A DNA stretch of 33,929 nt from a virus, in IMG/VR virus record IMGVR_UViG_3300028595_000040, positions 1 to 33,929 of that record; one strand, given 5' to 3'. The notes under the pieces are model-generated. The model did not search any database. It was given only the letters and a program-made list of their open reading frames with translations, and had not been told where the DNA came from. Within the stretch, counting starts at the first letter, position 1; the number at the start of each line of letters is the position of its first letter. Made by a program: the position numbers and the translations under genes. This document shows positions 6,541 through 14,964 of the stretch, in pieces.

Positions 6541-8195
6541 GCTGCCCTCGTCCTGAGAATCTCGATGCTGACGCCGTGGAACTCTGAACGCGAGCCACCA
6601 TCAAGCCGCCTGGCCTTGATCTCTACCACGATCCGTTTGCCGGGGAAGTCAGACAACGGCAGATCGGTCACGGTCTGTTGAACCAGACCATCGTCTTCCT
6701 CGTCGTCGCCGTTGAACACCACGCCGTCACCGATCCACTCGCGGTCTGTCATGTTGTATAGGCGAAGCTCGATCGTGTTGTTGTTGTAAAGGTCGACCAG
6801 GAACGTCAGGTTGTAGGTGGCATCGAACCCGTCCATGTCATACACGCTCGCATCGAACGCAAGGCACGCAACGCGCTGCCAGCCGTTGCCGCGTATACGG
6901 TCCCGCTCGTGGATCTCCTTGCTGTCCACGAATACCGCGCCAGACAGGAACGAGCATGGATGTCTATGGAACTGATCGTCCAGCTCGCTGCCATCGAGTA
7001 GCTTGATCACGCGTTCCTGCGTCACGACTGCGCTGGTCTGAACCATGAGCGGGAAGTGCTTTTCGTTGCCATGAACCGCCGTGTGCCCACCGCCAGGCAC
7101 CCAGTCCCACGGCGCCTGGGCCTTGTTCTGCCGATAGTCGGTGTCCTCGTCGTTGACGGTCAAAACCGAACCTTCGACAGGCACGGTGAATTCCCACGAC
7201 GTCCCGTTCCACTCGGCGATCTCGCCATGGTGCGCGGACCAAGCCCCTGCGGGTGTGTCGAACAGAAGATAGCGGTCCCCGACCGTGGGCGACGGGGGTG
7301 GTGTTGTCTCGTCCTTGTCCTTGACGGGGTACAGCCAGACCTTGCCCTCGGACGCGGCCTCGAGCGAGCTCTGTGTCACCAGCGGATTCTGCCCCGACGG
7401 GTTCTCCGATGCGTCCAGCGCGGCTTTCTGGTCTGCCGTAGGATCGTTGGCGTTGTCGTGGTGGTCCGTTGCTGTGGCACCACTTAGCGCCGAATGTGCG
7501 AGCCGCCCGGTGTGGTCACCGCCGTCGATGGCATGTCGTTGCGCGTGGTGATCGTCGGCGGTCTGGCCCGTGGTGGCCGAGTGCGACAACGAACCCGTGT
7601 GGGACGTGATGTCGTGGGCTTCTGGTGGACGGGGGTCCGACGCATCGTCGAGGTCGGCGTCGGACACCAGGGCGTTCAACTCGGCGAGCGTCGCCTCCGA
7701 GTGTGCGGCCCCTCCGAGAGAGTGCAGATCTGGCGGGGCCGTGACAGCGTGCCACCTGCCCTCGGCCTCGTCGAAGGTATAGAGGGTGCGATCGTCGCCG
7801 TCCTTGAGCACCGTTTCTTCGTCGCAGGGGTCGGCTGGAAACTCCGTCACGGTCGGAAGGCAGATGCCGCCACCACGAGCCCGGTCGAACCGATATTTCC
7901 CGGTGATGACCTTGTTGGAGTCATCTGAAATCTGCACCTGACGCGAGGCAGACGGTACGGGAGTGCCAGAGTGATCTGCTACCAGCCCGTCTAAGATTGC
8001 CTGGTCGTCAAGGGACAGGGCGTCTCGGAACCAGACGTCTACTGCCGATCCTGTCTTGTCGATGTGGGCGAGGGCAACGACGATAGCAGACGAGCGGATG
8101 TCCAGCTCAAACCGGCTGGCGTTGTACGCAGCCCCGAACTCGCCGGTAGCCCCGAACTCGCCGGTCTGGTACGTGTATTTCGTAGGGGTCGCCAT
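6537..8195 (-). CDS. Fibre-like protein with His-rich repeats and DUF2793-type domain
   Basis: This is a 552-residue protein. In order: an 18-bp tandem duplication giving TGEFGATGEFGA (residues 11-22); a segment with 'LSLDDQAILDGLVADHSGTP' (about 60-79) shared with the 201-residue neighbour; a His-rich linker (about 193-247) with repeated 'HSA..G.TA.DHH' units like those of trimeric phage fibres; a DUF2793-like domain (about 285-365; 'PTVGDRYLL', 'GEIAEWNGTSWEF') shared with the 379-residue protein; and a beta-sandwich-like C-terminus (about 400-552) that could bind a surface ligand. Proteins of this kind form receptor-binding or head fibres. It starts directly after the upstream stop and overlaps the downstream gene by ATGA. 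Confidence 0.78.
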   Translation of the reverse strand: MATPTKYTYQTGEFGATGEFGAAYNASRFELDIRSSAIVVALAHIDKTGSAVDVWFRDALSLDDQAILDGLVADHSGTPVPSASRQVQISDDSNKVITGKYRFDRARGGGICLPTVTEFPADPCDEETVLKDGDDRTLYTFDEAEGRWHAVTAPPDLHSLGGAAHSEATLAELNALVSDADLDDASDPRPPEAHDITSHTGSLSHSATTGQTADDHHAQRHAIDGGDHTGRLAHSALSGATATDHHDNANDPTADQKAALDASENPSGQNPLVTQSSLEAASEGKVWLYPVKDKDETTPPPSPTVGDRYLLFDTPAGAWSAHHGEIAEWNGTSWEFTVPVEGSVLTVNDEDTDYRQNKAQAPWDWVPGGGHTAVHGNEKHFPLMVQTSAVVTQERVIKLLDGSELDDQFHRHPCSFLSGAVFVDSKEIHERDRIRGNGWQRVACLAFDASVYDMDGFDATYNLTFLVDLYNNNTIELRLYNMTDREWIGDGVVFNGDDEEDDGLVQQTVTDLPLSDFPGKRIVVEIKARRLDGGSRSEFHGVSIEILRTRAA

Positions 8196-8801
8196 CTACT
8201 GCTCCCTAACCCAAGCGTAGGCAGATTCCACGATAGCGGAGCCGGAACCGCTGACCCGTCGCCACTGGATCTGCACCGTCCGAACGCCAGCCATCTGCTG
8301 TATCTTCCGCTCGGCGTGGATGGAGGACGCAGCGCCGTCAGTGTCGGCGAGATGCCGAACACGAGCGACCTCGTTCCCGCAGAACACAATACGCCCCTCG
8401 TACTCCGTATCGGCGTCGGTGCCACCGAACACCGCCTCCCCGTAGACAATGTAGTCACCGATGGGGAGGTCGATTGTCTGCATATTGATCTTGGTCTGCC
8501 AATCGGCAGATGTCGTTTCCTGCTGATCGGCGTCGCTCTCGAACCTCTCGAACAGCAGTGGTGTAGCCACATGGGCGGAAACGATGTCGTCGAGAGTCGA
8601 CTGGTCCTCAGTGGAGAGCGTGCCGTCGAACCACACCAGACACTTCTCCCTGGCGGGGTCTCCCAGCCACTTCGTGCTGACGTGGAGGAACCCGGCAGAG
8701 GAGATGTCACTCTCGCCGACCTCGGAATGCAACCTACCGGGCTCGACACCAGATGTGAAGTCTTCGAGGAGGTCGTACTGGTAGGCGACGTCTGCCATCA
8801 T
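8196..8801 (-). CDS. Fibre-associated protein, 201 residues
   Basis: Residues about 53-85 ('CLVWFDGTLSTEDQSTLDDI' followed by VSAHVATP) match residues about 52-80 of the 552-residue fibre-like protein next door, so both share a small N-terminal domain, probably an attachment or adaptor element. The remainder is beta-rich with no recognised motif and ends 'SAYAWVREQ'. The start is ATG at 8801 within an ATGA overlap; a second ATG follows directly. The shared domain and tight coupling suggest that it assembles with the neighbouring fibre-like proteins. No catalytic motif is visible. Confidence 0.7.
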   Translation of the reverse strand: MMADVAYQYDLLEDFTSGVEPGRLHSEVGESDISSAGFLHVSTKWLGDPAREKCLVWFDGTLSTEDQSTLDDIVSAHVATPLLFERFESDADQQETTSADWQTKINMQTIDLPIGDYIVYGEAVFGGTDADTEYEGRIVFCGNEVARVRHLADTDGAASSIHAERKIQQMAGVRTVQIQWRRVSGSGSAIVESAYAWVREQ

Positions 8802-9937
8802 GACACCTTCCAGATTTCGAGACGAGAGACGAAGATGTACGAGGTCTGGGAAGACACACTCGACCCGAACTCCAGGTCGATGTTCTTCGCCCCAGTGGTG
8901 AGAGTCACATAGGCAAACCCCGATGCAACCGCATACTGGTCGCCGAACTGATCCTTCGGCTCCTGCTGGTGGTAGTGAACCTGCGTCCCGTCAACGAGCA
9001 CGCGCGCCTTGAAGTCGTTTGAAACAGCGGAGTGTCGCCAGGTGTAATAGAAGCTGACGCGATAACGGCCCCCACTCAGAGCCCCGGTTGTCATCCTGTG
9101 CGCGAGGTCGAAACCAGTGGTCGTGGTACTCCTCGTCGTGGCGTCCTCGTCCTCATACAGATCCTCGAACCCTCCGCTCCCTGTAGGGTCTTCCGGTCCC
9201 CACTCCGACCCACGCCATGTGAGCACTTGACTCGCTGTAGGGGCGTCGGCGGATACATCCCGACCCTGAAGCTCGTCAGCGTTCTGGGCGTCGGCGAGCC
9301 TACCCGACAGGTCGGTGACGTCCATCTCATCGTCGCCACCTTCCTCATGGTTGGTCGCGTGGAGACCGACCTTCACCTCCAGGCTTTCGTCGCCACCATC
9401 GTTCTGCTCAGTGAGCGCGATCAACCGGCCAGCGACGAGCTTGCCATTCAAGTAGCCCGAAGTCGTGTCGTTCGAGCTGACCTTGACCTTCTCGTCACCC
9501 CCGGCCCCGCCGCTGTTCACAGCGGACCACGACCACGGCGCGGACTGCGCTGTCTGTTTGTATGGCTCCGACTCGTCTTCGACGTACACGACCATTCCGC
9601 GGAACGGCTCGGAGAAAACCCACGATGAGCCGTTCCACTGAGCGATCTGCCCGTCAGCAGCGGTCCAATCGCCGGTTGCGCTTGAGGGGATCAGGTAACG
9701 GTCGCCTGCGGTCGGTGACACTGGAGGCGTGGCGAGATCTTTGTCCATGACGGGGAACTGCCAGGGTTCAGTTCTGCCCGTACCGATGGCACGCGCGACG
9801 CCATCCACGAAATGACGCAGCCCCTTGCCTTGGACGCGTCGGGCAGCGCCCTCTTCCGTGGGCTCGGCCGCGAGGTTTTCAAATAGGACCTCTTCCTCTT
9901 CGCGCGCGCCGGGCTGTCTATCAGGCGGAATCGGCAT
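8798..9937 (-). CDS. Fibre-like protein with DUF2793-type domain
   Basis: This is a 379-residue protein. The N-terminus (1-50) is charged and probably an attachment region. Residues about 58-140 form a DUF2793-like domain: 'SPTAGDRYLIPSSATGDW', 'GQIAQWNGSSWVF', then 'YKQTAQSAPWSW'. It is clearly paralogous to the same region of the 552-residue protein. A linker with 'HATNHEEGGDDEMDVTDLSG' follows, and the C-terminal about 115 residues form a beta-sandwich-like domain ('RYRVSFYYTWRHS', 'FKARVLVDGTQVHYHQ') such as caps fibres. The gene overlaps the upstream coiled-coil gene by 17 nt with no clear Shine-Dalgarno, so translation is probably coupled. DUF2793 domains are known from phage and gene-transfer-agent fibre proteins. 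Confidence 0.78.
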   Translation of the reverse strand: MPIPPDRQPGAREEEEVLFENLAAEPTEEGAARRVQGKGLRHFVDGVARAIGTGRTEPWQFPVMDKDLATPPVSPTAGDRYLIPSSATGDWTAADGQIAQWNGSSWVFSEPFRGMVVYVEDESEPYKQTAQSAPWSWSAVNSGGAGGDEKVKVSSNDTTSGYLNGKLVAGRLIALTEQNDGGDESLEVKVGLHATNHEEGGDDEMDVTDLSGRLADAQNADELQGRDVSADAPTASQVLTWRGSEWGPEDPTGSGGFEDLYEDEDATTRSTTTTGFDLAHRMTTGALSGGRYRVSFYYTWRHSAVSNDFKARVLVDGTQVHYHQQEPKDQFGDQYAVASGFAYVTLTTGAKNIDLEFGSSVSSQTSYIFVSRLEIWKVS

Positions 9938-10421
9938 CGCCGGCCGTGTCCTCCTCGGGCGGCTCTCTCATCTTCCGAAGCTCGTCCTGTTGGTCCTGCG
10001 CAGCGGCGAATCGAACAGACTCGGCCTCGGCCGCTCGACCAAGGTTCCCGATGGTCTCGAGCTGGATCTGGAGAGCGCGTCCCTCACCCTCCAGTCGCAC
10101 CATCTCAGCCTCGACCGTGGCGCGGTACTTCTCGACCACGGCGTGCGCCTGTTGGATCACCTCGCGTCGGAGCTTGCCCTCATCGGGCTCCAGCTTCTCG
10201 GCTTCGACGGCCTGGCGTATCGGTACGATCATGGCGATCAGCAGAGCGCCGATCTCTTTCGACGCCTTCAGCCCGCCTCTCGTCTGCGATCGTCGCTCCC
10301 GTATGGATTGGAGCTGGTCGTTGACGCGACCCACCAGGGTTTCATAGGCAGCGAGCTTCCCTCGCAGGTTCGCGTCGTCGACCTCGTTCAGTTCACTCGC
10401 TCTCTTTCGCTTGCGTCCCAT
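9921..10421 (-). CDS. Coiled-coil structural protein, 166 residues
   Basis: The protein is almost wholly alpha-helical with heptad character from about residue 15 to 150 ('LAAYETLVGRVNDQLQSIRE', later 'MVRLEGEGRALQIQLETI'). It has a basic N-terminus (MGRKRKRASE) and an acidic C-terminus. There is no membrane segment. The ATG follows an AGGCAAGGCAAGGCACG leader, whose last bases (AGGCACG before ATGG) recur before the gene starting at 29435. Lying between the 497-residue structural protein and the fibre-like proteins, it might be a fibre chaperone or stalk; that is inference. I do not recognise a named family. Confidence 0.7.
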   Translation of the reverse strand: MGRKRKRASELNEVDDANLRGKLAAYETLVGRVNDQLQSIRERRSQTRGGLKASKEIGALLIAMIVPIRQAVEAEKLEPDEGKLRREVIQQAHAVVEKYRATVEAEMVRLEGEGRALQIQLETIGNLGRAAEAESVRFAAAQDQQDELRKMREPPEEDTAGDADSA

Positions 10422-10451
10422 CGTGCCTTGCCTTGCCTTTCAGACCCAGGA

Positions 10452-11945
10452 TCACTGCGTGAGCTGGATCGCCATGACCACGTCGCCCGACTTGACGCCG
10501 CGCGGGTAGTAGAACTTGACGTCGCCGCTCGCCGGGGTGTCGCCCTCGGCAACGGCGTGGGTCGTGCCGCCGTCCGTGCCGCCGAGTTGCAGGACGCCGT
10601 TGAGGAACAAGAACGTGTCGGGAGTGCCGTTCCAGTCGATGCTGTGCGGCGACGAGATGTCGAGGCCGCCTGCGCCACCGGGCACGTTGGCACCCGTCGC
10701 GTAGTTGGAACCGAGGACGGCGAAGCCGACCGTGATATCCACGCCTCCCACCGTCATCGCATAGGCGATGGCAGCGGCCACCGAAGCATGAGGACCACCG
10801 GTCAACGCACTGATCGCGCCGGCCGACGAGTCGTCCAGCGGCAGGGGCGTCGTCTCCCGAACGGTGGTGAACGTGATGTCGTCCGCGCCGTCGAGCACGA
10901 GATCACCCGACAGCGTTGCGACCTGCCCCGCCGCGCCGCCGACCTCGACGCCGTTCCACGTCGCCTTGTTCGTCCCGCCAGCGATGTCGCCGCTGTTGAT
11001 CGTGATCCCGCCGGGTGCGGTGATCTCCAGCTCGTCGCCTGCGGCCTCGGCGTGGACGTCGAGGATCTTCGCGGCGCCCGTCGAGTCGGAGATGTAGAAA
11101 TGCTTCGTGTCGGTCAGGCGGAAGTCGACGTCCGTGTTATCCACGGCGACCTGCGATCCGCCGTCGTAGGCCGTGTCCATCGTGACCGAAACACCGGCAG
11201 CGGCCACGTCGACCAGGACGGTGTCCTGAAGCCAGTCCTGCTCGTCCCAGAGCGAGAGGGATTCACGATCGCGATACGCGTAGTTGATCGTTTTCCCGGC
11301 GATGTCAGCGATCGGGCACGCCTCGAGGTCGGAGTAGGTCGAGTTCGGGCGCACGAAGGACAGCTGCCCCTGGTTGTTCGTGTCGTCCCACGCGCCGCCA
11401 TCTGTTGCGCCGTCCTCGCACTGGAGCAGCGCGTACACCTGGCGACCGCTGGACTCGATCGGGTCGCCCGTCGAGCCGTCCCAAACGGTGCAGAGGTTCT
11501 GTGGGTTGAGGTTGTTTTGACCGGCGATCTCGGTCAACGCGTGGCTCCCGACGTCGCCCGCGAGTTCGGCGGCGACCGCGCCCGAGGTCGTGCCGACGTT
11601 GGCGATCGGACGAGACGGGGTGTGGCTGGACGCCTGGGACAGCACCACGTAGTTCTGACCACCGGGCACCGTGATGTCGACGAACGCGCCGGCGCTGTGG
11701 TGCTGGATGCGGCGCAACGCCTTGACGTCGTCGAGCCACTTCTTGGCGGCCATGGCGGCGATCGTGAGGTCCGGTGCGTCGTGCCAGTTCGTCTCGCCGA
11801 GGATGTCGGCGAACTGCGAGCACATATAGTCGATCGTGTCCTGAAGATCGACCGCGCTGGCGTCGTGGCTCGCAGGCGACAACGTGTCGTCGATGCCGGC
11901 GCCGAGGGTGTGGATCTTGTCTTGTCGGATTCTGTGCAGCGTCAT
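10452..11945 (-). CDS. Large structural/fibre-like protein, 497 residues
   Basis: The N-terminus 'SPASHDASAVDLQDTIDYM' and the following helical region suit a short attachment or trimerisation part. Most of the rest is Gly/Asp/Thr-rich beta sequence ('VDITVPGGQNYVVL', 'GVSVTMDTAYDGG', 'ITAPGGITINSGDIAGG'). The last about 50 residues ('FLFLNGVLQLGG', 'KFYYPRGVKSGDVVMAIQL') repeat the beta-domain pattern of the two small proteins at 4283-4968. The start was moved to ATG at 11945, which has GGAGG 7 nt upstream; a TTG two codons earlier lies on top of the ribosome site. It is probably a virion appendage, and its place in the capsid-side gene block makes a head fibre as likely as a tail fibre. Confidence 0.72.
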   Translation of the reverse strand: MTLHRIRQDKIHTLGAGIDDTLSPASHDASAVDLQDTIDYMCSQFADILGETNWHDAPDLTIAAMAAKKWLDDVKALRRIQHHSAGAFVDITVPGGQNYVVLSQASSHTPSRPIANVGTTSGAVAAELAGDVGSHALTEIAGQNNLNPQNLCTVWDGSTGDPIESSGRQVYALLQCEDGATDGGAWDDTNNQGQLSFVRPNSTYSDLEACPIADIAGKTINYAYRDRESLSLWDEQDWLQDTVLVDVAAAGVSVTMDTAYDGGSQVAVDNTDVDFRLTDTKHFYISDSTGAAKILDVHAEAAGDELEITAPGGITINSGDIAGGTNKATWNGVEVGGAAGQVATLSGDLVLDGADDITFTTVRETTPLPLDDSSAGAISALTGGPHASVAAAIAYAMTVGGVDITVGFAVLGSNYATGANVPGGAGGLDISSPHSIDWNGTPDTFLFLNGVLQLGGTDGGTTHAVAEGDTPASGDVKFYYPRGVKSGDVVMAIQLTQ

Positions 11946-12002
11946 CGTCAAGCCTCCAGTGGGTGTTCGGTTTCTACTGGCCTGGCCTGCTGAGAGTGTA
12001 CC

Positions 12003-12671
12003 CTATTGGGTGACGGTGACGCTATCTCGCTTGGTCTCCCGCCTCTCCGCTCTGTTCAGGATCTCTTTGACGAGTGCCCTTTCCCTGGCCGTCAACGATC
12101 TGTCGTCAAGGGTGTCTTCGATGTCCGTTTCTGGCATTGCCTGCCTCACCTTGCCAGGTACGCCTCTGATCTCCGACAAGATCGCTTCGCGGTTCGCGTG
12201 CTGTGCCTTCTCGATGACATCGATCTCTCTCTCGTGGCGCGCTACGTCGCGCTTTGTCGACGCGTGGTCCGTCTGTAGCCCCGTGAGATCGCGCGCGCTG
12301 CCGACGGCCCAGCTCCCGCCTATGACGGCCGTCGTCACCACGAGACCCATCAACCACCACCGCCACTTCGACAGCCCCGCCAGCTCGCGCTCCATCGCCG
12401 TGATCTCGCCCTCGCGTTGGCAGATGTGGTCTGGTGCGTCCGCGTCCTCCAGGCGCCGCAGACGCGCCTTGTTGGTCTTCTGCTGCTCGTTGAGTTTTAG
12501 GACGCCATCGCGGGCTTCTGACGCAGCGGCAGCGACGGGCGGGAGCTGTTCCTCTTGGATCGAGGTCACGCGGCCTTCGATGCGACCGACAGCCCTGGTC
12601 AGCGCGTCGAGGTCTCGCGTCGGGATTGGTGTCTCTTGTGGTGCGGGGGGGTGGTTCGAGCGACTGGTCAC
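12003..12671 (-). CDS. Membrane-anchored coiled-coil protein, 222 residues
   Basis: The N-terminal half is a coiled coil (about 20-100; 'ALTRAVGRIEGRVTSIQEEQ'). It is followed by one clear transmembrane segment at about 103-125 ('WRWWLMGLVVTTAVIGGSWA') and a second helical region (about 130-215) with an acid-base pattern. The topology is coil-TM-coil without a signal peptide. XhlA-type and some holin-accessory proteins have a similar build but are shorter. The start is GTG at 12671 with GGAG 8 nt upstream. It sits between small capsid-side genes and the fibre-like gene, an unusual place for a membrane protein. Possibilities are a lysis accessory or a protein acting at the membrane during infection. 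Function unknown. Confidence 0.72.
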   Translation of the reverse strand: MTSRSNHPPAPQETPIPTRDLDALTRAVGRIEGRVTSIQEEQLPPVAAAASEARDGVLKLNEQQKTNKARLRRLEDADAPDHICQREGEITAMERELAGLSKWRWWLMGLVVTTAVIGGSWAVGSARDLTGLQTDHASTKRDVARHEREIDVIEKAQHANREAILSEIRGVPGKVRQAMPETDIEDTLDDRSLTARERALVKEILNRAERRETKRDSVTVTQ

Positions 12672-12733
12672 GGGTTCAACTCCCCGCCGAGCACAGCACC
12701 ATGCCAGCCACTCGGCGCTTTAGGTCGAGTGTA

Positions 12734-13009
12734 TCACCGGGCGGCTCTTGAAACAGCGCCCCGCATTCCGTTCGGACCGAAGCACATTTTCTTCAGTGCG
12801 CGCAACGCCGTGTCGAAGGCGTGGGCGTCTGAATTGATGAAGTCGAGCGCGAGACCATCGCACTCGTCCTCATCGTCTTGAAACACGAACCGGAACTCCT
12901 TGCGCCTTTCATGGGTCCGCTGAGCCGAGATGATCCGCTTGCCCTTCGCACGCATCCAAGCGGCGAGGCTCATGTCGGTGGTTTCCCAGACGCCGCGCTC
13001 GCCGTTCAC
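12734..13009 (-). CDS. Small hypothetical protein, 91 residues
   Basis: An alpha/beta protein with 'KRIISAQRTHERRKEFRFVF' followed by an acidic loop 'QDDEDECDGLALDF' and 'AFDTALRALKKM'. This order of a short strand, an Asp/Glu loop and a helix ending in 'ALR.LK' resembles the small phage domain DUF5659, but the match is weak. The GTG start lies in a GTGA overlap with the preceding gene; an internal ATG at 12973 (MSLAAWMRAK) is an alternative start. No catalytic residues are evident. Confidence 0.6.
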   Translation of the reverse strand: MNGERGVWETTDMSLAAWMRAKGKRIISAQRTHERRKEFRFVFQDDEDECDGLALDFINSDAHAFDTALRALKKMCFGPNGMRGAVSRAAR

Positions 13010-13527
13010 GACTTGCGCTTGCGGGAACGGCCCTTCGACCGTCTCGACTTGGGCTTGGGCTTCTCGTCGGGCTCGACGGCGGGCTCGACGGCGGGCTCGT
13101 CGTCTTCTGACGCATCGCCGCCGAGAGCCCGTGCGCTCGCCTCTTCCAGCGCGGCCCGACGACCAGCCGTGACCTCCTCGAGCGAGAGGTCGCCTCGTCC
13201 CGCCCCGCTCACCGGGACTTCTCGCGCCGTGTCGACGGACGGCTCGACGACGGCACGCATGGCCTCGCGCTCACGCTTCGCTGCAGCGTCGCGTTGTCGG
13301 GCCTCGGCCTCGGTGCAGATGTCGAAGACGGGAGGGGAGTTGGGGCGCTGTGGGATCTGCCGCGCTCGCGCGAGCTGGTCTGCGAGCGCCTTCGGCACTC
13401 TGTGCCAGACGCCCGCTTCGCGAAAGCGGTAGAACCTTCCTTCAAACCGCTGGGTGAAGTCTCGAACGAGGAAGCCGGACTTGTGATCTTCCGGCTTCAA
13501 CCTAACATACCTGACCTCGTCGCTCAC
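13006..13527 (-). CDS. Hypothetical capsid-side protein with charged tail, 173 residues
   Basis: Residues about 1-75 form a small folded part ('EVRYVRLKPEDHKSGFLVRD', 'GRFYRFREAGVWHRVPK'). The remainder is low-complexity: a Glu/Arg-rich helix, then the repeated 'PAVEPAVEPDEKPKPK' and a strongly basic end (KSRRSKGRSRKRKS) that could contact DNA or RNA. The start is GTG at 13527 with GGAGG 5 nt upstream. It comes two genes after the major capsid protein, where head-completion or decoration proteins are common. The role is not identified. Confidence 0.68.
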   Translation of the reverse strand: MSDEVRYVRLKPEDHKSGFLVRDFTQRFEGRFYRFREAGVWHRVPKALADQLARARQIPQRPNSPPVFDICTEAEARQRDAAAKREREAMRAVVEPSVDTAREVPVSGAGRGDLSLEEVTAGRRAALEEASARALGGDASEDDEPAVEPAVEPDEKPKPKSRRSKGRSRKRKS

Positions 13528-13576
13528 GGCGACCTCCTCTCAAGACAGAGCGTCGGCCCCCGATGAATCGAAACAC

Positions 13577-13591
13577 CTTCGCCGCGCGAAG
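13577..13591 (-). terminator. Hairpin in the 95-nt gap below the decoration-like gene
   Basis: CTTCGC-loop of 3-GCGAAG makes a perfect 6-bp stem. On the minus strand it is followed by GTGTTTCG, a weak U-rich tail. It may be an attenuator or a partial terminator between the high-expression capsid genes and the genes below. The loop is short and the tail is poor, so confidence is low. Confidence 0.35.
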
Positions 13592-13622
13592 CGAGCCGCG
13601 TGGAGGCCAGCCGCGGAAACGA

Positions 13623-13967
13623 CTACTCGAACGTGACGTCGCACTGCACGGTGTGTCCGCTCACGTCGTCCGTGGCGGTCGTTTCCGTACCGGGTGCGCC
13701 GTTGTCGTTGTCGTAAAACACGAGGCGGGCCGTGCCCGCGTCGTCTTCGATGCGAGCCCACCGCAGCTCGGCGCCGTTCCACGTCGGGACGTAGGGGCAG
13801 CCGATCACGGTGCAGTCGGGCAGGCTCGCGCTGACGTCCTCGCCGCCGGTCTCGTAGGACGCAGACCCGGTGACGTTGACGCGCGCCACGTTCAGTCGGG
13901 CAGAGGGCTGCCCGCGGTTCTCGTCGGTGACGCTGGGCGTCACGCTGTTGACTGTCGGGGTTCCCAT
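13623..13967 (-). CDS. Putative capsid decoration protein, 114 residues
   Basis: This small, beta-rich, acidic protein lies directly downstream of the major capsid gene. It begins 'GTPTVNSVTPSVTDENRGQP', and its strands include 'ARLNVARVNVTGSASY', 'LRWARIEDDAGTARLVFYDN' and 'HTVQCDVTFE'. Three Cys (two close together in 'DCTVIGCPYV', one near the C-terminus) could form a disulfide. No signal peptide. A GAGAGG lies just before the ATG. Position, size and beta content suit a decoration or head-stabilising protein, but no family motif is recognised, so the role is inferred. Confidence 0.68.
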   Translation of the reverse strand: MGTPTVNSVTPSVTDENRGQPSARLNVARVNVTGSASYETGGEDVSASLPDCTVIGCPYVPTWNGAELRWARIEDDAGTARLVFYDNDNGAPGTETTATDDVSGHTVQCDVTFE

Positions 13968-14028
13968 GGTTCCTCTCCTCTTCTCTCGATGCCCCTTGGT
14001 TCAGGTGCGTTTACGCGGCCCGACTGGG

Positions 14029-14964
14029 CTACGAGTTGAGGACGTCGTAAGCCTTGACGACCGCGGTCTCCTCGACGAACAGGACGTCGAACCAGAGTTC
14101 CACCACGATGATCATGACGCCCGCCGACACGTCCTTGCCGGTGTCGATGCGAACCTTCTTCCATACGCCGTAGTCGATGTTCTTCGGGTGGCACAGCAAG
14201 ACGTTCGTCTCGTCGACGCCCGAGAACCCGGTCTCCGGGAACAGGGTGTAGTCCTCGACGGGGATCTTGTGGTACTTCGGGACCCCGCCCTCCTGGTGCA
14301 TCTTGTCGCCGAGCATCGTCCCACGAGCCGAGAGGAACTTCGTGTAGTCGAGCTGGGCGTTGACCGAGGTCATGTACTCCATCTCGCTGATCTCGGAGAC
14401 GAACTCCTTGGGCAGCTGGCGGAGCATGGCGTCGAGCAGATCGTCGTCGACGCGAGCCGAGCCACCGTTGACGGTGTTCGTCGTCGCCTTGACGAGGATG
14501 CCGTTGAGCTGCGAGAGCAGCGGGTCTGCGGAACCGGTGTCGCCCTGGATGAGCACCTTTTCCGCGTCGCGGCCGACCGCCTCGGACAGGGTGTCCATGA
14601 TGGTCTGCTTGAGGTTGCCGCGTTCGATGCTCTGTTCGAGGACGGCATTGTTCAGCCGCACCTCGGCCTTGAACATCTTGGCGTCCCACTGGACCTTGCC
14701 GAGATCGGGCTTCGACCGCTGCGCCGCGGGCAGTGCCACGCCGGGGGTCCCGGGCTGAAGCACCTGGCCGGCGAAGCGGATCTTTTCGACGAGCTGGGTC
14801 GGCGAGTCGAGGGGGGTCAGCCCGATCTTCCCCGAGAGCTTCGGCTTACGGACCATGATCCGCATGAACTGCTTGGCCTGCGCCGGCTGAAGAAACCCGC
14901 CGTCGGTCGTCAGGTCTGAAAGCGCCAGGTCGGCCTTCGCCAGCAGACTCCTGTTCTCCATCAT
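14029..14964 (-). CDS. Major capsid protein (HK97 fold)
   Basis: The 311-residue protein forms the capsid shell. It starts with a helical arm ('AKADLALSDLTTDGGFLQPA', about 9-28) and an 'AKQFMRIMVRKPKLSGKIGL' stretch, typical of HK97-fold coat proteins that have no long delta domain. Further typical parts are 'RLNNAVLEQSIERGNLKQTI' (about 104-123), 'GRDAEKVLIQGDTGSADPLL' (about 131-150), and a C-terminal 'VLLCHPKNIDYGVWKKVRID' strand (about 256-275) ending in the P-domain-like 'DVLFVEETAVVKAYDVLN'. The ATG has AGGAGG 9 nt upstream. The order protease, scaffold, capsid supports the call. Confidence 0.9.
   Translation of the reverse strand: MMENRSLLAKADLALSDLTTDGGFLQPAQAKQFMRIMVRKPKLSGKIGLTPLDSPTQLVEKIRFAGQVLQPGTPGVALPAAQRSKPDLGKVQWDAKMFKAEVRLNNAVLEQSIERGNLKQTIMDTLSEAVGRDAEKVLIQGDTGSADPLLSQLNGILVKATTNTVNGGSARVDDDLLDAMLRQLPKEFVSEISEMEYMTSVNAQLDYTKFLSARGTMLGDKMHQEGGVPKYHKIPVEDYTLFPETGFSGVDETNVLLCHPKNIDYGVWKKVRIDTGKDVSAGVMIIVVELWFDVLFVEETAVVKAYDVLNS

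Noticed and set aside
9825-11993. 722-residue plus-strand open frame
   Set aside because: Antisense to the 497-, 166- and 379-residue genes; composition is Arg/Asp/Val-rich without motifs and it ignores the overlapping-gene structure of the minus strand.
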